Source: a virus. From it: 41,209 bases of DNA. Location of the stretch: positions 1 through 41,209 of the IMG/VR virus record IMGVR_UViG_3300048919_000251; one strand, written 5' to 3'. Position numbers and translations under genes: made by a program. Under the pieces are notes generated by a model. The model was not told where the DNA came from. It did not search any database and saw only the letters and a list, made by a program, of their open reading frames with translations. This document shows positions 1 to 6,571 of the stretch, piece by piece (position 1 is the first letter of the stretch; each line of letters starts with the position of its first letter).

Positions 1-26
1 CGCCGTTATGCGGTTTTGGCCGTTTC

Positions 27-70
27 TAATGTAACGCTAGCATTACGTTAATGTAACGCTAGCGTTACGT
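27..70. repeat. Two tandem 22-bp units with 16-bp palindromic cores
   Basis: Two consecutive 22-bp units (27-48 and 49-70) differ at one base. Each contains a palindrome: GTAACGCTAGCGTTAC at 53-68 is perfect, and the copy at 31-46 has one mismatch. The repeat period is about two helical turns, which suits a dimeric DNA-binding protein. It lies just past the 3' end of the RepL-like gene, so it may be an operator for a gene further left or an iteron-like site for the RepL-like protein. Function is inferred. Confidence 0.75.
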
Positions 71-95
71 ATTGGAAACGTATGGTAATTCGTAA

Positions 96-611
96 TTACT
101 CGTTATCTTCCGCCGACTGGTCAAATAAACGTACGGCCGACGCCAGCGAAGCCGTATCGCCACGGTAAATGAAGCGCGGGTTCAGCATGTAATATTTCGC
201 GCGGCCAATCGTTGTTATACCGAGTAACCGCTTTTTACGGAGGCTTTCGAGTACACGTCCGCAGCGTGCCCGGCTCCATCCCATCAACTCGGCGGCCCGG
301 ATAACGTTGAAGAAGAACGCGTCCTCGTCCTTAACGTATTGGTCGTAGTCTAGATATATCAGCAGCGAAAATAGCAGCGATTTCTCGTCGTCGGCCAGCG
401 CTTTCGACCGGACAAGTTCGCGCGTGCTGCCGTGAAAAACCATCGTAAATTCGGCGGCTTTCTCGAACTTCTTCGGCCGACCGACGTTAACTTGTTCGCC
501 GGGCTTTACGTCCATAACGATACGCTGCGTACCGTCTGTTCTGTTGCGGAAATGTCTTGCGGATACTTCGTCTATGACTTCGCCTGTTGACGTGTCTATT
601 ATGTTGGACAA
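96..611 (-). CDS. RepL-like winged-helix replication/regulatory protein
   Basis: About 171 aa. The central and C-terminal part reads like the Firmicute RepL/winged-helix initiator family: an N-terminal TGEVIDEVSA segment, a mid-protein helix-turn-helix (around FFNVIRAAELMGWSR), and a C-terminal wing ending in KYYMLNPRFIYRG, which resembles the family's closing strand. The TTG start at 611 is chosen because an AAAAGGAG ribosome binding site lies about 10 bases upstream; the longer frame from a TTG at 677 has no such site. In RepL proteins this fold starts plasmid replication; here it could equally be a prophage transcription regulator. Tandem palindromes follow the stop codon. The family call is from pattern only. 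Confidence 0.6.
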   Translation of the reverse strand: MSNIIDTSTGEVIDEVSARHFRNRTDGTQRIVMDVKPGEQVNVGRPKKFEKAAEFTMVFHGSTRELVRSKALADDEKSLLFSLLIYLDYDQYVKDEDAFFFNVIRAAELMGWSRARCGRVLESLRKKRLLGITTIGRAKYYMLNPRFIYRGDTASLASAVRLFDQSAEDNE

Positions 612-686
612 TTCGTATGCGCTCCTTTTTAGCGAAGACGTCCGGAGTATACCCGGATCGTTCGTCCCCTCGCGCAAAATAAAAAA

Positions 687-747
687 GGACGCCTCCGTAT
701 GGAAGCGCCGTCTATAACGTATAGGTAACTAACAGAGTAAAAAACAA
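687..747 (-). promoter_or_regulatory. Leftward promoter followed at once by a leader hairpin and U-run
   Basis: On the minus strand a TTGTTT box (742-747), an 18-base spacer and TATACG (718-723) precede the RepL-like gene. The predicted start of transcription abuts an imperfect hairpin (687-712) that is followed by TTTTTTATTTT. This looks like a terminator placed in the leader, so expression of the RepL-like gene may be attenuated. The hairpin has small bulges, so the claim is tentative. Confidence 0.4.
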
Positions 748-816
748 GTAAAAACGCAGGAAAAATCCGGCAACTTGTCGAATATTTTCGTAATCTATCA
801 GAGAGGAGTTGGCCCG

Positions 817-1017
817 TTGAAACTACGCGCATTAACGTCGCCGGTCCATTTTCACACGGCTGCGCTCGACAATACGGCGGTCGACGTGTTCCAGAACGGA
901 GAATTGCTCGGCTCCGGGCGGGTCGTTGAGATTCGTGAAGGAACCGTTATGCTGGCAGGACCGGAAGGCGTGGAATTCTACGTACAGGACGTTTGTACGT
1001 TCGTTTACGCAAAATAA
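817..1017 (+). CDS. Small hypothetical phage protein
   Basis: 66 aa from a TTG start at 817, chosen because AGAGGAG lies 8 bases upstream (802-808). A longer frame opens at a TTG at 775 but lacks a ribosome binding site. The protein has no membrane segment; its second half alternates hydrophobic and polar residues as a small beta-barrel would (GRVVEIREGTVMLAG). A strong hairpin follows the stop codon. It is one of the few rightward genes here, opposite to the RepL-like gene. Function unknown. Confidence 0.55.
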   Translation: MKLRALTSPVHFHTAALDNTAVDVFQNGELLGSGRVVEIREGTVMLAGPEGVEFYVQDVCTFVYAK

Positions 1018-1045
1018 CAGACGGGCCACCGCTCCCCGTCTGTTA
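1015..1045. terminator. Perfect 11-bp stem hairpin between convergent small genes
   Basis: TAACAGACGGG (1015-1025) and CCCGTCTGTTA (1035-1045) are perfect inverted arms around a 9-base loop. It begins in the stop codon of the rightward 66-aa gene and lies just past the end of the leftward 29-aa gene, so it can serve both. The rightward flank CGTTTTA is a weak U-tract. Confidence 0.7.
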
Positions 1046-1049
1046 CGTT

Positions 1050-1139
1050 TTACCTCCGTCTATTTCGCCAAAAGCGGACCGCGGCCGCTATTAACACGAG
1101 AGCGGCGATTGCGGATATTACCGTAGCTGCCGTTTGCAT
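1050..1139 (-). CDS. 29-aa single-span membrane miniprotein
   Basis: The frame MQTAATVISAIAALVLIAAA continues to VRFWRNRRR and stop. It is one hydrophobic helix followed by an arginine-rich tail. A GGGGAGG ribosome binding site sits 8 bases before the ATG, which makes it more credible than a random short frame. Such basic-tailed single-span peptides occur among phage-encoded holin-like or type I toxin-like proteins, but no family is recognised. It precedes the shared terminator at 1015-1045. Confidence 0.5.
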   Translation of the reverse strand: MQTAATVISAIAALVLIAAAVRFWRNRRR

Positions 1140-1177
1140 GGCGTTACACCTCCCCGGAAGGCCCCGAAGGTCCTGTA

Positions 1178-1360
1178 TTATACAGACCACTCATACTGTG
1201 AAGTTGGCTTAACATAGGCCTCGTAGATCGTAACTGTGTATGGACCGCTCCAACGGACAAATTTAACTCGCACGAATCCGTCCAGCACTTCCACTACCTC
1301 GCCCTTCTCTCCGTGCATTGGTGTATCTCCGTGAATACGAACCAAATCGCCCTTTTTCAT
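1178..1360 (-). CDS. 60-aa SH3/KOW-like domain protein
   Basis: The protein starts KKGDLVRIHGDTPMHGEKGE and continues with alternating hydrophobic residues, the pattern of a single SH3/KOW-like barrel (basic-GD-hbVhb start, central G-GEVV turn). GGAGG lies 8 bases before the ATG. It is the smallest of at least five genes here with this type of module (compare 7330-8871, 9322-9954, 10957-11238 and 23430-25007). The fold is inferred from residue pattern. Function unknown; KOW domains in NusG-type proteins bind nucleic acid or protein. Confidence 0.6.
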   Translation of the reverse strand: MKKGDLVRIHGDTPMHGEKGEVVEVLDGFVRVKFVRWSGPYTVTIYEAYVKPTSQYEWSV

Positions 1361-1460
1361 TCAATTACCTCCAGCGTAAGCTCGCCAGCAGTTTATTATT
1401 TGAAGCGTCTGTGTTAAGATTGGGAGGAAGGCCGGATGCTACCCGACCTTCCAATGGAAC

Positions 1461-1595
1461 CTATTTACGTTTGCCCCGACGGCTGCGTTTTTTGGTTCCT
1501 TTTTTCTTGCTCTTTTCTCTCCCTGCGGCTGCGAATGCGATGCACGCGGCTAGTAAGTTGATTATCGAGGATAAGAGCGGTTCCCAATCTTGCAT
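1461..1595 (-). CDS. 44-aa membrane miniprotein with highly basic tail
   Basis: The peptide begins MQDWEPLLSSIINLLAACIA, then has a tail of about 20 residues dominated by Lys and Arg. AAGGAGGTGAG lies 6 bases before the ATG, an ideal site. It is the first gene of the leftward transcript from the strong promoter at 1621-1649 that faces the XRE gene, so it should be controlled by the same operator. One hydrophobic helix plus basic tail suggests membrane insertion; a toxin-like or holin-like role is possible but unproven. Confidence 0.55.
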   Translation of the reverse strand: MQDWEPLLSSIINLLAACIAFAAAGREKSKKKGTKKRSRRGKRK

Positions 1596-1620
1596 GCTTG
1601 TCTCACCTCCTTACACTTTA

Positions 1621-1684
1621 ATTATACGATATCGTATATCAGTTGTCAATGGTATTGACGAAAAAATATTCGTTATCGTATAAT
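1621..1684. promoter_or_regulatory. Back-to-back promoters sharing an operator (repressor switch)
   Basis: Leftward promoter: TTGACA (1644-1649, minus), 17-base spacer, TATAAT (1621-1626, minus). Rightward promoter: TTGACG (1655-1660), 18-base spacer, TATAAT (1679-1684). The -35 boxes are 5 bases apart. A perfect palindrome TATACGATATCGTATA (1623-1638) covers the leftward spacer and -10, and TATCGTATAAT occurs at both -10 regions. This is the layout of a repressor-controlled switch, with the adjacent XRE protein as the obvious candidate repressor. Confidence 0.8.
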
Positions 1685-1701
1685 AAGTTCGAGGTGATAA
1701 C

Positions 1702-1908
1702 GTGATTAACGTAACTCCACGCTTATTAGAAATACTTAAAGAACGCGGCATGACGCAATCGGAACTATCCGCACTTTCCGGCGTCCCACAAGGGTCTATA
1801 TCGCGCTTCGATAAAAACTCTCGCCACGAGTCCGCGCACCTTTTTTCGATATCCCGCGCGCTAGGCGTAACGATTGAAGCGCTATTCCGTGTTGAGGAGC
1901 AAGCCTAA
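1702..1908 (+). CDS. XRE/Cro-C1 family small regulator
   Basis: 68 aa from a GTG with GAGGTG upstream. The whole protein is one helix-turn-helix domain: helix 2 begins MTQSELSALSGV and the recognition helix PQGSISRFDKN follows, as in Cro/C1 regulators. It reads away from the leftward 44-aa gene, with overlapping operators between them, so it probably represses one or both promoters. It lacks a C-terminal oligomerisation or protease-cleavage domain, so it cannot be a LexA-type self-cleaving repressor. Two further XRE genes occur at 28484 and 34789. Confidence 0.85.
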   Translation: MINVTPRLLEILKERGMTQSELSALSGVPQGSISRFDKNSRHESAHLFSISRALGVTIEALFRVEEQA

Positions 1909-1918
1909 ACGTTACCTA

Positions 1919-1962
1919 TTGCATAAAACGGGCACCTCTACGTATAATAGGAACATACGTTC
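1919..1962 (+). promoter_or_regulatory. Rightward promoter with LexA (SOS) box
   Basis: TTGCAT (1919-1924), 18-base spacer, TATAAT (1943-1948), then two bases later GAACATACGTTC (1951-1962). The last matches the Gram-positive LexA/DinR operator form GAAC-N4-GTTC with the preferred RNRY centre, and overlaps the start of transcription. The 161-aa gene at 1985 should therefore be induced by DNA damage. The second LexA-like box (33340-33351) has the same two-base distance from its -10. Confidence 0.8.
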
Positions 1963-1981
1963 TTATTACGGAGGTGCCCGT
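1928..1981 (+). repeat. Long inverted repeat whose right arm contains the next gene's ribosome binding site
   Basis: ACGGGCACCTC (1928-1938) pairs perfectly with GAGGTGCCCGT (1971-1981), and the pairing continues inward with a two-base bulge to the LexA box, whose ATAC centre is the loop. The right arm includes the GGAGGTG site of the gene at 1985. A read-through transcript from the XRE gene would fold and hide this site, whereas a transcript from the LexA promoter (start near 1955) lacks the left arm and would leave it free. DNA-level operator or terminator roles are alternatives. Confidence 0.6.
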
Positions 1982-1984
1982 ATT

Positions 1985-2470
1985 ATGAGTAAGCTAGACG
2001 ATAATAACCGTTGGTCCGGTAAAATGTTATTGACGGAACACGCGGAACAATACGAAGCGATGAAAGCCGGAATCCCAACGGCTGGCCGGCCGACTCTCGA
2101 CGAGTTAACGATGATTCGGGATGCCGTCATGTATCCGTACATTGTTACGATGTTGCAAAACGGAATTGATAGCGTGTCGGCCTCCCGGCTTCCGCTAAAA
2201 GGCTTGCTCGGGCGCTGTCTCGACGTCCTTAAGACGAAGGTATCTGACGATCAATTTGCACTAAACCGGGATCTGCGGAAGCGGAACATTAAGGTTCAGA
2301 ATGAAGAAGCCGGCGACGGCATACTCTATTTTCGCTACACTTGCCGCGGCTATAACGAACGGTTCGGCATTGCACGGGAAGCGCTGCGGAACGAAATCTC
2401 AGCGCGACTTACGAATTATGTCGATGGAATTAGCGCACAACTCCGTAACAAGCCGAGCAAAACGACTTAG
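1985..2470 (+). CDS. SOS-controlled hypothetical prophage protein
   Basis: 161 aa. The ATG at 1985 is chosen over an earlier in-frame ATG at 1874 because GGAGGTG lies 8 bases upstream and the LexA-box promoter lies between the two. The protein is soluble and helix-rich with a conserved-looking GRPTLDELTMIRDAVMYPY segment and a C-terminal part rich in charged residues. I do not recognise the family. Its location beside the repressor switch and its SOS promoter suggest a role in prophage induction, for example as an antirepressor, but nothing in the sequence proves this. Its 3' end overlaps the convergent ligase gene by 4 bases. Confidence 0.75.
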   Translation: MSKLDDNNRWSGKMLLTEHAEQYEAMKAGIPTAGRPTLDELTMIRDAVMYPYIVTMLQNGIDSVSASRLPLKGLLGRCLDVLKTKVSDDQFALNRDLRKRNIKVQNEEAGDGILYFRYTCRGYNERFGIAREALRNEISARLTNYVDGISAQLRNKPSKTT

Positions 2471-3315
2471 CTCACGAAGCTGACGAATTCTGGAGTCCGC
2501 AACATTCCGCTTTTATAGAAATTTCGGAACTTTACGCGTGCCTTTATAAGTGGCTCCACGTAAACGTAATCTCGATCCTCACCCGTAACCAGCGACCGGG
2601 CAACGTTATAAAACACCTTTCGGTGCGCCGCCGGGACTGCTAATTCGATAACGCCCGCAGGTCGTCCGTCTATATTTGCGAGCCAGCCAAAATCCCCTTT
2701 ACGCCAGCCTGCGATCGTAACGTCAGCGTATTCGTAGTTAATAATTTTCAGCCAATTATCGGACCGCCGGCCGACATATACGCTAGCGCTCCGTTTAGCT
2801 ACGATTCCCTCCAAACGGTGCGCCTTAATCGTCTCAAACAGCGCTTTACCCGCGCCTGGTAGCGTCAGCATGACCGAGTAATATGGATTCGGCGTAATAA
2901 TCCGATTTAGCAGCGCAAGCCGTTCCGTTAACGGCCAGCCTCGAACGTCCTCGCCCGCGTACCGTAACACGTCAAATACGTAGTAGTGTACGGGCTTAGC
3001 GAGAGCTGCCGCGTTAATCCGTGCCTGCTTCGCGAGCCGAAACCGCTCCATAATCGCCTCAAAATCGACCCATCCCGTATCATCGAGCCGCGCAACCTCG
3101 CCGTCCAAAACGACGTCGCCCCCGTCAGCAATCGGAACGCTATGCAATTCCGGGTATTGCCGTGTTACGTCGTTATTGTGTCGCGTATACAAACGAACCA
3201 CTCCGGCCATCCGCGATAGTATGAGACGATGTCCATCAATCTTCGGTTGAAAAACGTAGCGGTCGTCATCGAACGGTTCTTCACGTTTTCCGAGTAACAT
3301 CGGTTCTACAAACAT
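2467..3315 (-). CDS. ATP-dependent DNA ligase
   Basis: 282 aa, the size of minimal phage/LigD-type ATP-dependent ligases such as the SPbeta-type enzyme. Nucleotidyltransferase motifs are visible in order: motif I KIDGHR at 25-30 (Lys25 takes the adenylate), motif III LDGE at 70-73, motif IV EGIVAKR at 169-175, motif V WLKI at 188-191, then a C-terminal OB-fold-like part ending in RVKFRNFYKSGMLR. It seals nicks during phage DNA replication or repair. GAGGTGG precedes the ATG and a TATAAT-like -10 lies at 3333-3338 on the minus strand. It is the last gene of the leftward block, convergent with the SOS gene. Confidence 0.92.
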   Translation of the reverse strand: MFVEPMLLGKREEPFDDDRYVFQPKIDGHRLILSRMAGVVRLYTRHNNDVTRQYPELHSVPIADGGDVVLDGEVARLDDTGWVDFEAIMERFRLAKQARINAAALAKPVHYYVFDVLRYAGEDVRGWPLTERLALLNRIITPNPYYSVMLTLPGAGKALFETIKAHRLEGIVAKRSASVYVGRRSDNWLKIINYEYADVTIAGWRKGDFGWLANIDGRPAGVIELAVPAAHRKVFYNVARSLVTGEDRDYVYVEPLIKARVKFRNFYKSGMLRTPEFVSFVS

Positions 3316-3377
3316 AAAACCACCTCACTACGATTATAGCGCGCGGCCCAACCGTAATGAGGCGGTAGTTAATGGAA

Positions 3378-3947
3378 TTACTGCGCGAGGCTCAACGTAT
3401 CCCGCCAGCGGGCCGCCTGACTCCGCGCGTTGATGAAAGGTTCCGTAGCCTCCCGGACAACTGGACCGGCCGCTGTATCCCGCTTATACTGCTCCTGACG
3501 GGCCTGGTTCCGGCCTTTTGCGTCCCTATCTACGCGCCAGTTCTCGTAATTCGTTCGGCGGCGGCGCGTTGGCTTCCGGTGATTTCTACCGTCTGTTCCC
3601 GTCTCCTCGGCCGCCTTCAGCCCGGTTTCACGGTCGCGGCGCAAATCAAGCTGCCATTCCGACATGAACGGGTACTCCGTATTCGTCACCTTATCCGGAT
3701 GCGTGTCCGTCAACTCTTCGTCAAGGACCGCGTCGGTTAGCCGTTCGAGTAATTCCGGGTCGGGACGCTCCTCCCTTGCGTTAACGTAATCGTCAGTCAC
3801 GCGTTGTATCGCCGCCATTCTCTCCGGCCGACTACCGAGGTCGTACGAAGCTCCAGCGTAATGAAACCGAAGCCCTTCGTCCTGTTTACGTTCCCTTACG
3901 TTTTGTTCAAGTTCAGTCACGATTGCCGCTAGTGTCTGCTTCATCAT
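3378..3947 (-). CDS. Hypothetical phage protein
   Basis: 189 aa, strongly charged, with an Arg/Lys-rich middle (around KPTRRRRTNYENWRVDRD) that could contact nucleic acid. The start is one of two adjacent ATG codons preceded by GGAAGGGG. It overlaps the sigma-region-4-like gene upstream by 35 bases, so the two are probably cotranslated and may act together. No transmembrane segment or known motif is seen. Not recognised. Confidence 0.7.
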   Translation of the reverse strand: MMKQTLAAIVTELEQNVRERKQDEGLRFHYAGASYDLGSRPERMAAIQRVTDDYVNAREERPDPELLERLTDAVLDEELTDTHPDKVTNTEYPFMSEWQLDLRRDRETGLKAAEETGTDGRNHRKPTRRRRTNYENWRVDRDAKGRNQARQEQYKRDTAAGPVVREATEPFINARSQAARWRDTLSLAQ

Positions 3948-4332
3948 CTGCCGCGTCCCCTTCCAGTTCTATCGTGACTTCTTCGTACTCCCATCGTTTA
4001 AATACAGCCGCCACCCGTTCAGCAGCGTTGTCCGTCAAATCAGCTACTCCCTGCTGCGTAATTCCCATAATCCCGGCCGCCTTCGCCTGCGTTACATCTG
4101 CCCCGTAAACCCACGCGACCGCCTCCGTTTGCCGATCCGTTAGGCCAGCCGAATTAATTGCGGAGTGTAGGTCGATAAGAATGTCGGACGCAGCCGTGTC
4201 ACCTTTAAAACGCCGCGCCGCTATACGGTGCCGGTCACGGAGCAGCCGTTTAACACCGGCCGCCGTGGACAACGAGTAAGTTTCCGTATATTTACGGGAC
4301 TGCTTTTCCGTGTCGATTTTAACGTGACCCAT
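3913..4332 (-). CDS. Sigma-70 region-4-like transcription regulator
   Basis: 139 aa. Residues in the second half, LTDRQTEAVAWVYGADVTQ followed by AKAAGIMGITQQGVADL, follow the pattern of sigma region 4: a helix ending in an LT-RQ-E segment, then helix-turn-helix. It lacks a region 2, so it resembles phage late-gene activators and ArpU-like regulators rather than a full sigma factor. The ATG at 4332 has GAGGAGGG upstream; an earlier ATG at 4368 lies inside the preceding gene without a good site. The C-terminus is acidic. A role in switching to late transcription is inferred. Confidence 0.72.
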   Translation of the reverse strand: MGHVKIDTEKQSRKYTETYSLSTAAGVKRLLRDRHRIAARRFKGDTAASDILIDLHSAINSAGLTDRQTEAVAWVYGADVTQAKAAGIMGITQQGVADLTDNAAERVAAVFKRWEYEEVTIELEGDAADDEADTSGNRD

Positions 4333-4693
4333 TCGCGCCCTCCTCGTCTGTTTCTGTGATAAGTCCATTCCATGACGTGAACTCGGCCGCTGTTTTACGT
4401 TTTTTCTCGGCTAGTTCGTGGGCTTCCGCAGCTTTAGCGACTTTCGTGGCATACTCCGCCTCGTATTTCTGGACCGCGTCCGAGGCAATCGCGATAAAGT
4501 TAGTGGACTTGATATCGTATTCATACGAATCGAGACGTTTAAAACGGAACAGCCCCGCCAACCAACTGCCTTTCCGCTCCTTGTACAGAACAGCGAGGTA
4601 ACGCCGACCGAAGAATCTTTCGTGATCCTCTACAATCGTCACGCGATATTCGTTACCGGCCGGGCTGGTTACTGGAAATTTCGATAATTTCAA
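4319..4693 (-). CDS. Hypothetical phage protein
   Basis: 124 aa from a TTG start with an AAGGAGG site 8 bases upstream; that site lies inside the last codons of the methyltransferase gene, so translation is likely coupled. The N-terminal half looks like a beta-rich domain with one hydrophobic patch (SWLAGLFRFKRL), the C-terminal half is a charged helix (AEAHELAEKKRKT). No family recognised. It overlaps the next gene by 14 bases. Confidence 0.7.
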   Translation of the reverse strand: MKLSKFPVTSPAGNEYRVTIVEDHERFFGRRYLAVLYKERKGSWLAGLFRFKRLDSYEYDIKSTNFIAIASDAVQKYEAEYATKVAKAAEAHELAEKKRKTAAEFTSWNGLITETDEEGANGSR

Positions 4694-6172
4694 CTAAGCC
4701 GCCTCCTTAACGTCAGTAACAGGTAGTAACGAAATCAAACGCTTGCCTATTGCGTTGATTACGTTGACTGTAACGGCATTGCCCGCTTGTTTATAACGTT
4801 GACTGTCCGAAATGCCGACGAGCTTTACGGTATCGTGCGCCTCGTCCGAAAAACCCTGTAGCCGCCAGCATTCGAGCGGCGTAAGTTTGCGGATGCGGTA
4901 GCGGGGATAGGTGCCGATTGCTATGCCGTGCTTGTCTTGCGCGGTGAGGGTAACCGAATTCTCTCCATCAGCCTTAAAGCGGCGTCCGTTTTGGCGTTTT
5001 TCTTCGCGATCCGGCGTAAGTACGGGACGGACTTCCATGACGGCAGTCTGAGCTTGATTACGGTTAAGCCCCCTCCAATCCGACGCTGACAGACAGTGCG
5101 CCTGCTCTAACTCCTTCCCGATTCCTTCTTTTCGGGAATACTCAACACCTACTTTAACCCCTTCCCCCTTGTTCGTTGTGAGTGTAGGAGAAAGCCCGGC
5201 GGAGTCATAAACGCTCCCATTCATACCGCGACCGGAAGGATTCGTATTGCCTAACAAGCTAACCTGCGGCTCCGCAATCTTCTGCTCACGACCGCCGCCG
5301 CTAACAACCGTAATCGTAGGCGCAACACCGTCTACGGAGTAAACGCGGTTCATTTGATCGTTTCCGTAGTGTTCGAGCGAACCGTGTACGATAGGGTCAG
5401 CGGAACCATGTCGCTCGTTAAGCTGCGCTACCAACTTCGCCGTCTTCTCCTCACTCAGATAATACTTTTCGTCAACGCCCGTTTCTAACACGTCACGTAG
5501 CCTCGTTATAACTACACCGTCCTCCGGCCAATCGAAGTTAAACGTCCGTACGCCGGCTTCCGTTGCTCTACGTTTCGCCTTCGTTACAACATCGTTCGAT
5601 TTCGGCAATACCCACGGATCATGAACGGCGTCTCTACTAGCTACGATAAAGATGCGTTCACGATTCTGCGGTACGCCGAAATGCTTCGAGTTGAGGACGC
5701 GGAAATCAATCGCATAGCCTATATCGTTAAGCGCCACACACATCGTATCGAACGTCCGGCCGCCGTCATGCGAAAGCAGTCCTTTAACGTTTTCCAACAG
5801 CATCAGCCTCGGCTTCTTAGCGTGAGCAATTCGGGCAATTTCGAAGAACAGCGTCCCCCGAGTATCCTCGAATCCCTTACGTTGGCCGGCGACCGAGAAC
5901 GCCTGACACGGAAAGCCTCCGACTAATACGTCATGGTTCGGAATATCGACCTCGTTAATCTGCGTTATATCGCCGTGTAATTCCCAAGCACGCCGAACAC
6001 TGCCGGAAAATTCCTTTCCATATAGCGCGTGGTACGCTCGCGTCGCGAACGGGTCAATCTCGCTCGCGAATACGCACTCGCCTCCTAATGCGTCCATCGC
6101 TTGCCGGAATCCGCCGATCCCCGCAAATAATTCGATATACGTAAACGTTTTAGCTGTGATAGCTACCGCCAT
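4694..6172 (-). CDS. C5-cytosine DNA methyltransferase (Dcm family)
   Basis: Transfers methyl groups from S-adenosylmethionine to cytosine C5 in duplex DNA. Counting from the ATG at 6172: motif I ELFAGIGGF near 14-22, catalytic motif IV GGFPCQ at 85-90 (Cys89), motif VI ENVK at 127-130, motif VIII QNRERIF at 169-175, and a C-terminal motif IX/X region (RKLTPLECWRLQGF; QAGNAVTVNV). The target-recognition region between is unusually long, giving about 492 aa against 330-450 for most. No restriction endonuclease lies beside it, so it is probably a solitary phage enzyme protecting against host restriction. Start uncertain: the ATG directly abuts GAAAGG, and an in-frame AUC at 6160 has better spacing. 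Confidence 0.93.
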   Translation of the reverse strand: MAVAITAKTFTYIELFAGIGGFRQAMDALGGECVFASEIDPFATRAYHALYGKEFSGSVRRAWELHGDITQINEVDIPNHDVLVGGFPCQAFSVAGQRKGFEDTRGTLFFEIARIAHAKKPRLMLLENVKGLLSHDGGRTFDTMCVALNDIGYAIDFRVLNSKHFGVPQNRERIFIVASRDAVHDPWVLPKSNDVVTKAKRRATEAGVRTFNFDWPEDGVVITRLRDVLETGVDEKYYLSEEKTAKLVAQLNERHGSADPIVHGSLEHYGNDQMNRVYSVDGVAPTITVVSGGGREQKIAEPQVSLLGNTNPSGRGMNGSVYDSAGLSPTLTTNKGEGVKVGVEYSRKEGIGKELEQAHCLSASDWRGLNRNQAQTAVMEVRPVLTPDREEKRQNGRRFKADGENSVTLTAQDKHGIAIGTYPRYRIRKLTPLECWRLQGFSDEAHDTVKLVGISDSQRYKQAGNAVTVNVINAIGKRLISLLPVTDVKEAA

Positions 6173-6179
6173 CCTTTCG

Positions 6180-6188
6180 TGATATAAT
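6180..6188 (+). promoter_or_regulatory. Extended -10 promoter for the rightward gene at 6233
   Basis: TGATATAAT (6180-6188) is a TGn extended -10 element with no clear -35 box. It points into the only rightward gene in this part of the leftward block and lies just outside the start of the divergent methyltransferase gene. Confidence 0.6.
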
Positions 6189-6232
6189 CGTTTCAAATTC
6201 GGCAAAAGCCGTTTATGATCGGAGGTTTCCGC

Positions 6233-6571
6233 ATGAATCAGTTTAATATCGAGGAAATACCGCTCGTATCGCTCTATATCGCCACGGACGCGCAGAAACG
6301 GCTCCGGCTCTCGGCTGATATCGTAAAAATGTACGGACTTGACGCAGGAAACCGGGTCGCGCTCGGATTTGATTCCGCCGCTCGTGCTATCGCGATTAAG
6401 CAGGCCGCGAGCCCAACGGACCCGACGGCTGCTAACGTGGATAAGCGCGGATACATATCGGCCAGCCGTTTCTATAACCGGGCCAAGCTCGATGCACGGC
6501 CGGGCAAGTACGAATTTGCGGCGGAGCAGGACGGCTGGCTTGTGTTTATCGCGGAGTCAACTTCGCCATAA
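6233..6571 (+). CDS. Hypothetical protein with two similar halves, inverted against its operon
   Basis: 112 aa; the ATG at 6233 has GGAGG 7 bases upstream. The two halves look alike: LRLSADIVKMYGLDAGNRVA followed by a strand region, then ISASRFYNRAKLDARPGKYE followed by a strand region. Such swapped-hairpin duplications occur in AbrB/SpoVT- or MraZ-like folds, so a DNA-binding role is possible but not shown. It runs opposite to all neighbours, has its own extended -10 promoter, and its 3' end overlaps the convergent dNMP kinase gene by 26 bases. It looks like an independently controlled insertion. Confidence 0.7.
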   Translation: MNQFNIEEIPLVSLYIATDAQKRLRLSADIVKMYGLDAGNRVALGFDSAARAIAIKQAASPTDPTAANVDKRGYISASRFYNRAKLDARPGKYEFAAEQDGWLVFIAESTSP

